Assembly: GCA_023251075.1 (NCBI GenBank)
Contig: JAHEZM010000013.1
Span: 1 to 64,000 of the forward strand
Reading direction: 5' to 3'
Origin: Flavobacteriales bacterium
GTDB taxonomy: Bacteria > Bacteroidota > Bacteroidia > Flavobacteriales_C > GCA-002722245
Length of the DNA: 64,000 bases
Shown here: positions 53,515-61,730 of the stretch, piece after piece
Layout: each line of letters opens with the position of its first letter
Position numbering within the stretch: the first letter of the stretch is position 1
Made by a program: the position numbers and the translations under genes
Notes under the pieces: model-generated
What the model saw: only the letters and a program-made list of their open reading frames with translations
Databases searched by the model: none
What the model was told of the DNA's origin: nothing

Positions 53515-54453
53515 ATGAAAATTACCGTTGTAGGAGCAGGAAATGTAGGCGCAACATGTGCTAACGTTATTGCTCACAAAGAATTAGCAAATGAAGTAGT
53601 TCTTCTCGACATTAAAGAAGGTGTTGCAGAAGGGAAATCTTTAGATATGTGGCAAACTGCCCCTATCAACATGTACGATTCAAGAGTTGTTGGTTCAACT
53701 AACGATTATTCTAAAACTGCCGGATCTGAAGTGGTTGTAATTACTTCTGGTTTACCAAGAAAACCAGGAATGAGCCGTGATGATCTTATCGCTACCAACG
53801 CAGGTATCGTTAAATCGGTAACTGAAAATATCATTAAGTATTCTCCTAATGCTATCATCATTGTGGTTTCAAATCCATTAGATGTTATGACTTACTGTGC
53901 TTATTTGAACGCGAAAACACACAAAAATAAAGTAATGGGTATGGCTGGTATTTTGGATACCGCTCGTTACAAAGCATTTTTATCTACTGAATTGAATGTT
54001 TCTACTAAGGATATCCAGGCATTGTTGTTAGGAGGCCATGGAGATACAATGGTTCCACTTCCTAGATATACTACTGTAGGAGGTATTCCCGTTACTGAAT
54101 TAGTCTCTAAAGATAAATTAGATGCTATTGTTGAAAGAACTAAAAAAGGTGGTGGTGAGTTAGTAAATTTGATGGGTACTTCTGCTTGGTACGCTCCAGG
54201 TGCTGCTGCTGCTCAAATGGTTGAAGCTATCGTTCGCGATCAAAAACGTGTATTCCCAGTGTGTGCATGGTTAGAAGGCGAATATGGTATGAAAGATATC
54301 TATTTAGGTGTACCTGTAGTTTTGGGTAAAGCTGGTATTGAGAAAATCATCGAACTTCAATTAACTGCAGATGAGAAAAAATTGTTGAGTGATTCAGCAG
54401 TTGCTGTTAAAGAAGTAATGAGCGTTTTAGATAAAATGGAAAAAGTAGCGTAA
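53515..54453 (+). CDS. mdh: Malate dehydrogenase
   Basis: The 312-residue NAD-dependent enzyme has the Rossmann motif VVGAGNVGAT (5-14) and Asp32 for the NAD ribose (LLDIKEG). The active-site loop GLPRKPGMSRDDL has two arginines that favour malate over lactate, with Asp148/Arg151 (GILDTARY) and catalytic His175 (GGHGDTMVP). It interconverts malate and oxaloacetate in the citric acid cycle and supplies substrate for PckA. It is a single-gene unit with its own promoter and terminator. Confidence 0.96.
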   Translation: MKITVVGAGNVGATCANVIAHKELANEVVLLDIKEGVAEGKSLDMWQTAPINMYDSRVVGSTNDYSKTAGSEVVVITSGLPRKPGMSRDDLIATNAGIVKSVTENIIKYSPNAIIIVVSNPLDVMTYCAYLNAKTHKNKVMGMAGILDTARYKAFLSTELNVSTKDIQALLLGGHGDTMVPLPRYTTVGGIPVTELVSKDKLDAIVERTKKGGGELVNLMGTSAWYAPGAAAAQMVEAIVRDQKRVFPVCAWLEGEYGMKDIYLGVPVVLGKAGIEKIIELQLTADEKKLLSDSAVAVKEVMSVLDKMEKVA

Positions 54454-54473
54454 TTTATTTTTTCTTAAAATTT

Positions 54474-54505
54474 AAAAAGACCGTCTGAAAAGGCGGTCTT
54501 TTTCG
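54474..54505 (+). terminator. Terminator after mdh
   Basis: AAAAAGACCG (54474-54483) pairs with CGGTCTTTTT (54494-54503), the stem extended by two pairs around a 6-nt loop. It lies just before the next gene start. Confidence 0.85.
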
Positions 54506-54517
54506 TTATATTTAAGT

Positions 54518-55207
54518 ATGGAAAAAAATAAAACCCGTGATAAAATTTATCAGTTGATCGAGGAAAAAGCTTTTCTTAAACAACAGATCTATAGAAATAC
54601 AGTGGAGGCTTTTAAAGTGCTTAACGAGAGTGTTAAAGAAGTACATCAAGATTTGCACAAAAAATTTCACGTGCCGGGTAAAGGAGTCACTTTTGAGCAT
54701 CATAGAAGTGGTGATTTTGAAATTCGTCAAAAAATAGCCGGTGATACTATGATTTATATGATGCATACCAATATTTTCGATTTTGAAAAAAGTCATTCTG
54801 TTTTTAAAACATCATACCTCGCTGATGACCATTACAGAAGCTATTGCGGAATAATAAATGTCTATAATTTCTTATCAGATTCCTTTAAATATAAACGTGT
54901 AAATGATGTGGGCTACTTGGTAGCACGTATCTTTATTAATAAGGATAATCGCTTCTTTGTGGAAGGTAAGCGACAATTGGGATATCTCTTCAATGATTTT
55001 GAAAACAAAGTCTTTACTAAGGAAGAGGCTGTGGCAGTGGTTGAATCAATTATACTTTATTGTGTAGGTTTTGATTTGTTTACTCCTCCATTCAATGATG
55101 TTATGGAAGTACGATTGAATGAAATGGAAGAGGCTAGTATTAATATGAAAGTAAGTACTGGTAAGCGTTTAGGGTTTAAGTTTAGCGGTGAGGACGACGT
55201 TGTTTAG
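54518..55207 (+). CDS. Conserved protein of unknown function
   Basis: The 229-residue product is cytoplasmic, without signal peptide or membrane helices. A helical N-terminus (KIYQLIEEKAFLKQQIYRN) is followed by a mixed region with HVPGKGVTFEHHRSGDFEI, YHRSYCGIINVYNFLSDSF and RFFVEGKRQLGYLFNDFE, the last repeating a beta-rich pattern. I recall similar unnamed proteins in other Bacteroidota. I do not recognise a catalytic motif. Confidence 0.65.
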   Translation: MEKNKTRDKIYQLIEEKAFLKQQIYRNTVEAFKVLNESVKEVHQDLHKKFHVPGKGVTFEHHRSGDFEIRQKIAGDTMIYMMHTNIFDFEKSHSVFKTSYLADDHYRSYCGIINVYNFLSDSFKYKRVNDVGYLVARIFINKDNRFFVEGKRQLGYLFNDFENKVFTKEEAVAVVESIILYCVGFDLFTPPFNDVMEVRLNEMEEASINMKVSTGKRLGFKFSGEDDVV

Positions 55208-55290
55208 TTAATTTTTACAAGGTCCAAATTCTACTAGCTTCTCACTTAATATCCTTTGTGAATAATCTCAAGCTTTTTTTTCGAATTGGT

Positions 55291-55320
55291 TTTGTTATTT
55301 TAAAAAATCTGTTACCTTTG
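55291..55320 (+). promoter_or_regulatory. Promoter of tRNA-Glu
   Basis: TTTG at 55291-55294 and TACCTTTG at 55313-55320, 18 bp apart, form a consensus promoter. The following CTCTCCG and T-run resemble the rpsO transcript start (2973 on). Confidence 0.8.
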
Positions 55321-55350
55321 CTCTCCGTTTTTTAAAATAGGAAACAATTT

Positions 55351-55422
55351 GGCCCGTTCGTCTAGGGGTTAGGACGCCAGGTTTTCATCCTGGAAACAGG
55401 GGTTCGATTCCCCTACGGGCTA
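55351..55422 (+). tRNA. tRNA-Glu (anticodon UUC)
   Basis: The acceptor stem GGCCCGT (55351-55357) pairs with ACGGGCT (55415-55421). The anticodon arm CCAGG-TTTTCAT-CCTGG shows anticodon TTC, read as Glu, and the T-arm contains GGTTCGATTCC. CCA is not encoded. No repeat of its 3' end, which could mark an integrated element, is visible downstream. Confidence 0.95.
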
Positions 55423-55484
55423 CAAAAAATGAATGTTAAGGTGTAAAGTGTATCTTAGCAAAAGAAAAATTGAATAATTAAATT

Positions 55485-55736
55485 ATGGCAAATCATAAGT
55501 CGGCAAAAAAGAGAGCGAGAGCAAGTGAAGTTAAGCGTGAGCGTAATAAGTATCAGCATAAAACGGTTCGTACTGCTTTGAAAAAAGTAAGAAAAACTGA
55601 AGATAAAAAAGAAGTAGCTGAACTTACTCCAAAAACTATCGCTGCGATTGATAAATTGGCTAAAAAAGGTGTTATTCACAAGAATAAAGCTGCCAATTTG
55701 AAATCTCAATTGATGAAAAAAGTAGCTGCTAAGTAA
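55485..55736 (+). CDS. rpsT: 30S ribosomal protein S20
   Basis: The 83-residue, strongly basic product begins MANHKSAKKRARASEVKRER and contains KTVRTALKKVRKTEDK and GVIHKNKAANLKSQLMKKV, the three helices of S20. S20 binds 16S rRNA and stabilises the small subunit. It lies 62 bp after tRNA-Glu and is followed by a hairpin just before radC. Confidence 0.96.
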   Translation: MANHKSAKKRARASEVKRERNKYQHKTVRTALKKVRKTEDKKEVAELTPKTIAAIDKLAKKGVIHKNKAANLKSQLMKKVAAK

Positions 55737-55756
55737 GCTGGATTCAAGAAAATTGT

Positions 55757-55795
55757 AAATTAGGTCTCTCCTTCTGGGCAGGCCTAATTTTTTTA
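55757..55795 (+). terminator. Terminator after rpsT, directly before radC
   Basis: AAATTAGG (55757-55764) pairs with CCTAATTT (55783-55790), with a partly paired inner region and a T-run ending at 55795. The radC ATG follows 1 bp later, so radC must have a weak leader or be transcribed by readthrough. Confidence 0.7.
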
Positions 55796-55796
55796 T

Positions 55797-56504
55797 ATGC
55801 ACTTAACTAACGAAACCAGCTCGAAGAGCTCCATTAAATATTGGTCGGAACAAGATCGTCCCCGCGAAAAATTACTGAACAAAGGCCGAAAAAGTCTTAC
55901 AGATGTTGAATTGTTAGCCATTATTCTAGGTTCAGGAAATCTGGAGGAGAGTGCTGTAGAATTGTCGCGTAAAATTCTTTTTTCCGTTAACAATGATCTT
56001 TCGAAATTATCTAAAATCGGAATACAGGAATTACAACGCTTTAAAGGGGTTGGACCAGCTAAGGCAGTTAATATTATAGCTGCACTTGAAATTGCTGCGC
56101 GAATTAATCATTTAGTATTGCCTGATCAAACAAAAATCACTTCGAGTAAAGATGTTTTTCAGTTAATGCGCCATGATTTTGATGAATTACGTGTGGAGGA
56201 ATTTTGGTTGATTTTGTTAAGTACGGCCAATAAAGTTATTCTCAAACAACGTATTGGAATAGGAGGAGTATCGGGTGTAATTGCTGATGTAAAGGTAATT
56301 ATGAAAGTGGCCATCGATTATATGGCTAGTTCTATTGTATTGGCGCACAATCACCCTTCAGGAAATGAAAAGGCAAGTAAGCAGGATATCGATCTTACCA
56401 ATAAAGTAAAAGAATCAGCAAAGCTGATGGATATTTCGCTTTTGGATCATATTATTTTTTGTGGAGATAGTTATTTTAGTTTTGCAGATGAAGGATTATT
56501 GTAA
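55797..56504 (+). CDS. radC: RadC-like JAB domain protein
   Basis: The 235-residue product has an N-terminal helix-hairpin-helix segment (LQRFKGVGPAKAVNIIAALE) and a JAB/MPN domain with the JAMM zinc motif AHNHPSGNEKASKQDIDLT (His184, His186, Asp197). It is typical of the chromosomal RadC/DUF2466 family. An early link to DNA repair has not been upheld, and the true reaction is unknown. It starts right behind the rpsT terminator and is 9 bp before the next gene. Confidence 0.93.
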   Translation: MHLTNETSSKSSIKYWSEQDRPREKLLNKGRKSLTDVELLAIILGSGNLEESAVELSRKILFSVNNDLSKLSKIGIQELQRFKGVGPAKAVNIIAALEIAARINHLVLPDQTKITSSKDVFQLMRHDFDELRVEEFWLILLSTANKVILKQRIGIGGVSGVIADVKVIMKVAIDYMASSIVLAHNHPSGNEKASKQDIDLTNKVKESAKLMDISLLDHIIFCGDSYFSFADEGLL

Positions 56505-56513
56505 TTTTAGAGA

Positions 56514-57827
56514 ATGATTCTCCTCTATAGCCCGAAAATAAGTCCTCGATTAAAGTATGCTTTGAATTTGATATTCCGAGATATTTACGGATTGAAGTAT
56601 GAGCTTACCGACGATAAACAGGTTTTTGTAGCTTACACAGGAGCGAAAATTTCCTATGCCTATCAGCCTTTTTCTGATGAATTATTTATTCAAGCAAAAG
56701 GTTTGTTGTTTGAAACAGGTATTGCTGATCAAGAGATTATGGTATTCAATTGGAAAAATACCAAAGCATTTTTTTCAGTAGGGCCTAAATCATCATTGCC
56801 TTTTGATATTTTTTCAGCATCATTTTTTTTAGCCAGTAGATATGAAGAATACCTTCCGCATATCAGAGATATTTACGATCGTTTTGATGCCCAAGTAAGT
56901 TTAGCCTATAGCTACGGTTTTTTACATCAACCAGTGGTGAATCAATGGGCTAAGTGTTTCAAGGAAGTTATACAACAAAGGTTTCCTGATTTAAAATTTC
57001 CCGAAAAGAAATATCGTTTTATTTCTTCAATTGATATAGATAACGCATATGCGTATTTAGAAAAAGGATTTGTAAGAACTGTAGGAGGATTATCGAAATC
57101 GATTTTAACTTTCAATTTCACCGAACTAAAAGACAGAATAAAGGTGTTGATAGGAACTATGAAAGATCCCTATGACACTTATGATTTTCAATTGGAATTA
57201 CAGAAGAAATACAAAATGGATTATTTGTATTTTATTCTTTTGGGAGATTATGGAGAAAATGATAAGAATATTTCCATTCAAAGTAAAAAATTCAGATCGT
57301 TGATAAAGTCGTTGGGTGATTATGCCCAAGTAGGTATTCATCCTTCTTACGGATCTAACGATAGCAACAGTCAGTTGGCCAAAGAGGTTGCACGTTTGTC
57401 ATCTGTAACCAACAGAGAGGTAACCAAGAGTCGACAGCATTTTCTTAAAATACGCTTGCCAGATACTTATCGTAATTTACGTGAGTTAGATATTATGGAA
57501 GATTATACTATGGGTTATGCTTCCGATTATGGTTTTCGTGCAGGTTTGTGTACTCCTTTTTTCTTTTATGATTTGGATTTGGAAATGGAAACTCAATTGA
57601 AAGTTTTCCCTTTTGCTTTGATGGAAGGTACTTTAAAGTATTATTTGAAAATTAGTCCGGAAAAAGCAATGACTTACATTCGTCCGCTTATCGATCAAGT
57701 GAAAGAAGTGGATGGTGTTTTTATTTCTTTGTGGCATAATGATTCTATCAATGATCAGGGATTGTGGAAAGGTTGGCAAAAGGTATATATAGATATGGTT
57801 GAATACGCGAGTGTTGATGGACATTAA
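56514..57827 (+). CDS. Polysaccharide deacetylase-like protein
   Basis: The 437-residue product has an N-terminal domain of about 160 residues, without a signal peptide. A NodB-like domain follows, with SSIDIDNAYAYLEKGF (Asp pair), YDFQLELQKKY, QVGIHPSYGSND (His of the zinc site) and VFISLWHNDS near the end. This pattern matches the cytoplasmic-type deacetylase-like proteins of Bacteroidota. Whether it hydrolyses acetyl groups cannot be told. It overlaps the next gene by 11 bp. Confidence 0.75.
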   Translation: MILLYSPKISPRLKYALNLIFRDIYGLKYELTDDKQVFVAYTGAKISYAYQPFSDELFIQAKGLLFETGIADQEIMVFNWKNTKAFFSVGPKSSLPFDIFSASFFLASRYEEYLPHIRDIYDRFDAQVSLAYSYGFLHQPVVNQWAKCFKEVIQQRFPDLKFPEKKYRFISSIDIDNAYAYLEKGFVRTVGGLSKSILTFNFTELKDRIKVLIGTMKDPYDTYDFQLELQKKYKMDYLYFILLGDYGENDKNISIQSKKFRSLIKSLGDYAQVGIHPSYGSNDSNSQLAKEVARLSSVTNREVTKSRQHFLKIRLPDTYRNLRELDIMEDYTMGYASDYGFRAGLCTPFFFYDLDLEMETQLKVFPFALMEGTLKYYLKISPEKAMTYIRPLIDQVKEVDGVFISLWHNDSINDQGLWKGWQKVYIDMVEYASVDGH

Positions 57828-58722
57828 ATATTTTCAAAATAAGGAAATTGATCGTAATAAATGGGACGCTTGTATTCAATCAAGTCTTCAGCAGATGCCT
57901 TATGCGTATAGTTGGTATTTAGATATTGCTGCTGATAATTGGGATGCTGTAGTTGTAAATAATTACGAAGCAGTTTTTCCTTTGCCTTGGAAAAAGAAAT
58001 GGGGAGTGCGCTATGTTTATCCTCCTTTTTTTATCCAGCAACTAGGATTGTTTTCATCAAAAGATTATGACTATACAGTGATTGATTCTGTTTTGAAAGA
58101 AGTAACAAAGCATTTCAAGTTTATGGAGTTGTATTTAAATTGTTTTGATGAGCCAAGTTGTGAAGTTGTTTTGAGAAAGAATTTTGAATTGAATTTAAAT
58201 GCTTCTATTTCAGATTTACGTCAGAACTATTCTGAGAATACGCGTCGTAATATCAAGAAAGCAGAAGGTGTTAGCCTGCATATTCAAAAAGCAATTTTTG
58301 CCGGCAAGATTATTGAAATGTTTAAAAAGGGGAGAGGCGCGCAATTGAAGACTTTAGATAATGATGATTACAAACGTTTCGAAAAAATACTACAAGCTTG
58401 CGAGCAGCGTTCGGCAGTGCAGCTTTATGAGGTATATACTTTAGAAGGAGAATTGTGTGCTGGAGCATGTTTGCTCAAAACCGCAAGTCGATTGGTTTTC
58501 ATTTTTTCGGGCAATACCGATGAAGGAAGAAAAAGTGGTGCAATGCATTTTTTAATCGATTATATGATTAAAGAGTATGCGGGTAGAGAAATGATTTTCG
58601 ATTTCGAAGGATCGAATGATGAAAATTTAGCTCGTTTTTACCAAAGTTTTAGTGCAGAGAATAAGCCTTATTCTTTTGTGAAGATTAATAACTTACGATT
58701 TCCGGTAAATTTATTTAAGTAA
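57817..58722 (+). CDS. FemAB/GNAT-like acyltransferase
   Basis: The 301-residue product resembles the GNAT-fold family of FemAB-like proteins: KWDACIQSSLQQMPYAYSWYL, YVYPPFFIQQLGLFSSKD, RRNIKKAEGVSLHIQKA, GACLLKTASRLVFIFSGNT, and FDFEGSNDENLARFYQSF near the end. It probably transfers an acyl or aminoacyl group. I set the start at the ATG at 57817. Its overlap with the deacetylase-like gene suggests both modify the same glycan or lipid, which is inference. Confidence 0.75.
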   Translation: MDIKYFQNKEIDRNKWDACIQSSLQQMPYAYSWYLDIAADNWDAVVVNNYEAVFPLPWKKKWGVRYVYPPFFIQQLGLFSSKDYDYTVIDSVLKEVTKHFKFMELYLNCFDEPSCEVVLRKNFELNLNASISDLRQNYSENTRRNIKKAEGVSLHIQKAIFAGKIIEMFKKGRGAQLKTLDNDDYKRFEKILQACEQRSAVQLYEVYTLEGELCAGACLLKTASRLVFIFSGNTDEGRKSGAMHFLIDYMIKEYAGREMIFDFEGSNDENLARFYQSFSAENKPYSFVKINNLRFPVNLFK

Positions 58723-58729
58723 ATTTATT

Positions 58730-59344
58730 TTAAAAAAGTCCGTTAATCTCGGCATCAATTTTAGTGATAATTTTTCCTAAATCTTCTTTGTTTTCAGGGA
58801 AATTATTTTGATCTACATCAATGATTAATAATTTACCGGCATCGTAAGTAGAAATCCATGCTTCATATCTTTCGTTCAATCGGTTTAAATAATCCAAACG
58901 GATGGAGGCTTCATAATCTCTACCTCTTTTTTGGATTTGATTGACTAAAGTTGGAACACTAGCTCTTAGGTATATTAATAAATCGGGTGCTTGAATAACA
59001 CCATTGATTAAGTTGAATAAGTCATTGTAAGTCGTGAAATCACGTTTCAGCATCAAGTTCATTGCATTTAAATTCGGTGCAAAAATATAGGCATCCTCAT
59101 AAATGGTTCTATCTTGAATTACACTTTTACCACTTTTTCTAATTTCTTGAATTTTGCTAAAGCGATTATGGAGAAAATAAATTTGAAGGTTGAACGACCA
59201 GCGTTGCATATCTTCATAGAAATCATTCAGGTAAGGGTTGTCGTCGGCATCCTCGTAATGAGCTTCCCAATTGTAATGTTTGGCGAGCATTGAAGTCAAT
59301 GTTGTTTTTCCTGATCCGATATTACCCGCAATGGCTACATGCAT
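58730..59344 (-). CDS. Deoxynucleoside kinase
   Basis: The 204-residue product has the P-loop GNIGSGKTT (7-15), the DR-type catalytic block VIQDRTIYEDAYIF and the lid RGRDYEASIRLDYLNRLNERY. It is a deoxynucleoside kinase (dGK/dAK-like) that phosphorylates deoxynucleosides for salvage. It is the last gene of a minus-strand row with sppA, a GH3-like gene and a propeller-like gene. Confidence 0.92.
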   Translation of the reverse strand: MHVAIAGNIGSGKTTLTSMLAKHYNWEAHYEDADDNPYLNDFYEDMQRWSFNLQIYFLHNRFSKIQEIRKSGKSVIQDRTIYEDAYIFAPNLNAMNLMLKRDFTTYNDLFNLINGVIQAPDLLIYLRASVPTLVNQIQKRGRDYEASIRLDYLNRLNERYEAWISTYDAGKLLIIDVDQNNFPENKEDLGKIITKIDAEINGLF

Positions 59345-59376
59345 ATGAAAATGCTTAAAAGTTTATTTGCGCTAAT

Positions 59377-60219
59377 TTAAGGGTTTAATTTATAAATATG
59401 AAGACTGTCGCCATTTAGAATGAATAGTTTTTTTTCACTGATGCTAAAGTCGGTCATGGTGGAGTCGCTATAAACTCTGTTTAACTCAAGTGTTTTTGTA
59501 TTTAAAGTATTGATTTCATTGCCTTTTCTAAAAGCAATTACATTTTCAAAAACGTTAAATTTTGAGATATTTGTTTCAGGTATTTTTCTCAAAAAAGCGC
59601 CATAATTATCGAAAACAAAAATTCCTTTTTCAGGATCGTTTAAATATAAACCACTTGTTCTTTCCAACATCTGTTTGGGTGCAAAAGCTTCACCCAGCAT
59701 TCTTTGCACGTTCAATATTTCTATTTCTTGTTGTAGGTTATTGTTGATTTTAACCAATTTATCTTGTTTAGCCTCATATACCCAAATGCCGTTATTTAGT
59801 GACTTACAAACAACTTCGGCCTGGTCGAGATTGAAATCCAGCAACTGAATATTGAGGCTTTCTTCGGCTAAGAAATTATCTAAAAAAGTGATTAGGGAAA
59901 GGTCTTTATAAAAAACTAAAATTTTCATTGGATCACCTGCATCGATATAGTTGATATTGCCTGATTTTTTAGCACTGAAAACAAAATTATTGTTGTTTTG
60001 TGAACTCGTTTTCCAAATAGAGTTTTGTGTAGCTATATAGTAGTTTTCTAGGGGGTCGGAATAGATTTTATTTCCCTGAACTTTGATTGTTTTTATAAGT
60101 TCCAGGTTATTAAGGGAATCATTGTTTGAGATACTATTTGTTATTGTTGGAGATACAGATGTGCATAGTAAAAAAGAGCTAAGAATAATTGTTGATATGA
60201 TCAATAAAAAGCTTCTCAT
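59377..60219 (-). CDS. Exported beta-propeller-like protein of unknown function
   Basis: The 280-residue product has a signal segment (LLIISTIILSSFLLCTSVSP); the Cys could be lipidated, though the lipobox is not ideal. About 230 residues of short repeats follow, such as YYIATQNSIWKT, GIWVYEAKQDKLVKINN, GIFVFDNYGAFLRKI and KKLFILNGDSLHIYKLNP, which look like propeller blades. The start overlaps the GH3-like gene end by 4 bp. The function is unknown. Confidence 0.6.
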   Translation of the reverse strand: MRSFLLIISTIILSSFLLCTSVSPTITNSISNNDSLNNLELIKTIKVQGNKIYSDPLENYYIATQNSIWKTSSQNNNNFVFSAKKSGNINYIDAGDPMKILVFYKDLSLITFLDNFLAEESLNIQLLDFNLDQAEVVCKSLNNGIWVYEAKQDKLVKINNNLQQEIEILNVQRMLGEAFAPKQMLERTSGLYLNDPEKGIFVFDNYGAFLRKIPETNISKFNVFENVIAFRKGNEINTLNTKTLELNRVYSDSTMTDFSISEKKLFILNGDSLHIYKLNP

Positions 60220-61730
60220 TTTTGTATATATTGAATTAATTCCTCGATGAGTTCCCTGTCGTTAGAAAGTCGTGGTATTTTATTTTGTCCGCCTAATTTA
60301 TTTTTGCTTTTTAACCATTCATAAAACGTGCCTTTTTTCACTATGGAAATTTCTGGTTGTTTCAATATTAAATTCAAATATCTTTTGGTTTCATAGTCGG
60401 AATTTAGTGATTTTAAAGCATTATCTAAACAATAGGTGAAAAGTGTTAAATCTGAAGGAGCATCATCAAATTCAATCAACCATTCATGAACGCCGCAATG
60501 TCCTTCAGCAAAAAACTTAGGTGCCGCAGTATAATCAATCACATTTACTTTGCATTTTTCTGCTGCAATCGCAATGGCCTTATCTGTATTTCCCACCATT
60601 AGTTCTTCGCCAAAAGCATTGATGAAATGTTTGGTTCTGCCTGAAATAATAAACTTATGTGGATCAACAGAGGTAAAGGTAATGGTGTCGCCCAGTTGAT
60701 ATCGCCATAAGCCTGAATTGGTAGTAATTACCAAAGCATAGCTTTTGTTGATTTCTACTTCTTCTAGGAGCAAGGTTTTTGGATTTTCTTTTTCAAATTC
60801 CTCTAAAGGGATAAATTCATAAAAAATGCAATAATCCAACATAAGTAATAAATCCTTTACGTTATCTTCTGGTTGAATTCCAAAGAAACCTTCCGAGGCA
60901 TTATATATTTCTATATATCTGAGTTTATTACCTGGAAAAAACTTTTTGTATTGATCTGTATAGGGCATGAAATTTACGCCACCATGTATGTACATTTCAA
61001 GATTAGGCCATACTTTTTCTATGTTTTCTTTTCCTGTTTTTTCTAATACTTTTTGGAAAAAAATAGAGGTCCAGGAGGGTACGCCCGAGATAGAAGTAAT
61101 ATTTTGATGAATAGTTTCATCAGCCATTTTATTCAGCTTTTCTTCCCAATCACCCAAAAAGGTGATTTCTTTTTTGGGCGATCTCATTTGTCGCACCCAA
61201 AAAGGTAAATTATCAATTAATATTGCGGATAAATCTCCTATATAACTGTTTTTATTCAAAGGATTAATTTCATGGCTGCCCCCCATAGTTAAGCTTCTGC
61301 CATTGAAAATTCTGGCATCATGAAATTGATTGCAATACAAAGCGAGAATATCTTTCCCTGCCTGGTAGTGACAGTTGAATAAATTGTCTTTGGTAATAGG
61401 GATAAATTTGCTTTTATTATCAGTGGTACCAGATGATTTGGCAAACCAGTTAACTATTCCCGGCCAAAGTAAATTTTGTTCTCCTTTTAAATTTCTTTCT
61501 ATATAAGGCAATAAACTTTCATAGGATTGAAGAGGAATTTGTTGTTGAAATTCTTTTTCGATTTTTATTTTACCAAATCTGTATAGTTCCCCAAATTCAG
61601 TGTTTTTAGCTGTTTGGAGAAGATAACTGAGTTGGTTTTTTTGAGTTTGAAATGGATTTTTTTTAAAGTAATCAATACGTCTCATTCTTTGCCGCATATT
61701 ATGCGCTATAAAGGAATTGATTACACTCAT
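60216..61730 (-). CDS. GH3-family (auxin-conjugating-type) protein
   Basis: The 504-residue product has the GH3 layout: LWPGIVNWFAKSSGTTDNKSK (ATP motif), SLTMGGSHEINPL, GVPSWTSIFFQ, YIEIYNASEGFFGIQPED and LWRYQLGDTITFT. In plants the family joins amino acids to jasmonate or auxin through an adenylate. Bacterial members have no fixed substrate, and those in Bacteroidota are widespread and uncharacterised. The gene starts immediately after sppA and overlaps the propeller-like gene by 4 bp. Confidence 0.88.
   Translation of the reverse strand: MSVINSFIAHNMRQRMRRIDYFKKNPFQTQKNQLSYLLQTAKNTEFGELYRFGKIKIEKEFQQQIPLQSYESLLPYIERNLKGEQNLLWPGIVNWFAKSSGTTDNKSKFIPITKDNLFNCHYQAGKDILALYCNQFHDARIFNGRSLTMGGSHEINPLNKNSYIGDLSAILIDNLPFWVRQMRSPKKEITFLGDWEEKLNKMADETIHQNITSISGVPSWTSIFFQKVLEKTGKENIEKVWPNLEMYIHGGVNFMPYTDQYKKFFPGNKLRYIEIYNASEGFFGIQPEDNVKDLLLMLDYCIFYEFIPLEEFEKENPKTLLLEEVEINKSYALVITTNSGLWRYQLGDTITFTSVDPHKFIISGRTKHFINAFGEELMVGNTDKAIAIAAEKCKVNVIDYTAAPKFFAEGHCGVHEWLIEFDDAPSDLTLFTYCLDNALKSLNSDYETKRYLNLILKQPEISIVKKGTFYEWLKSKNKLGGQNKIPRLSNDRELIEELIQYIQK

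Noticed and set aside
55351-55422. Mobile element integrated at tRNA-Glu
   Set aside because: The tRNA is followed directly by rpsT and radC, with no integrase and no repeat of the tRNA 3' end.
55455-55802. Open frame of 115 codons on the minus strand over rpsT
   Set aside because: It lies antisense across rpsT, a certain gene, and its translation is Phe/Ser-rich without family resemblance; it is a shadow frame.
55797-56504. RadC as a marker of a defence or genomic island
   Set aside because: It sits between housekeeping genes with normal composition and has the length of the chromosomal family.
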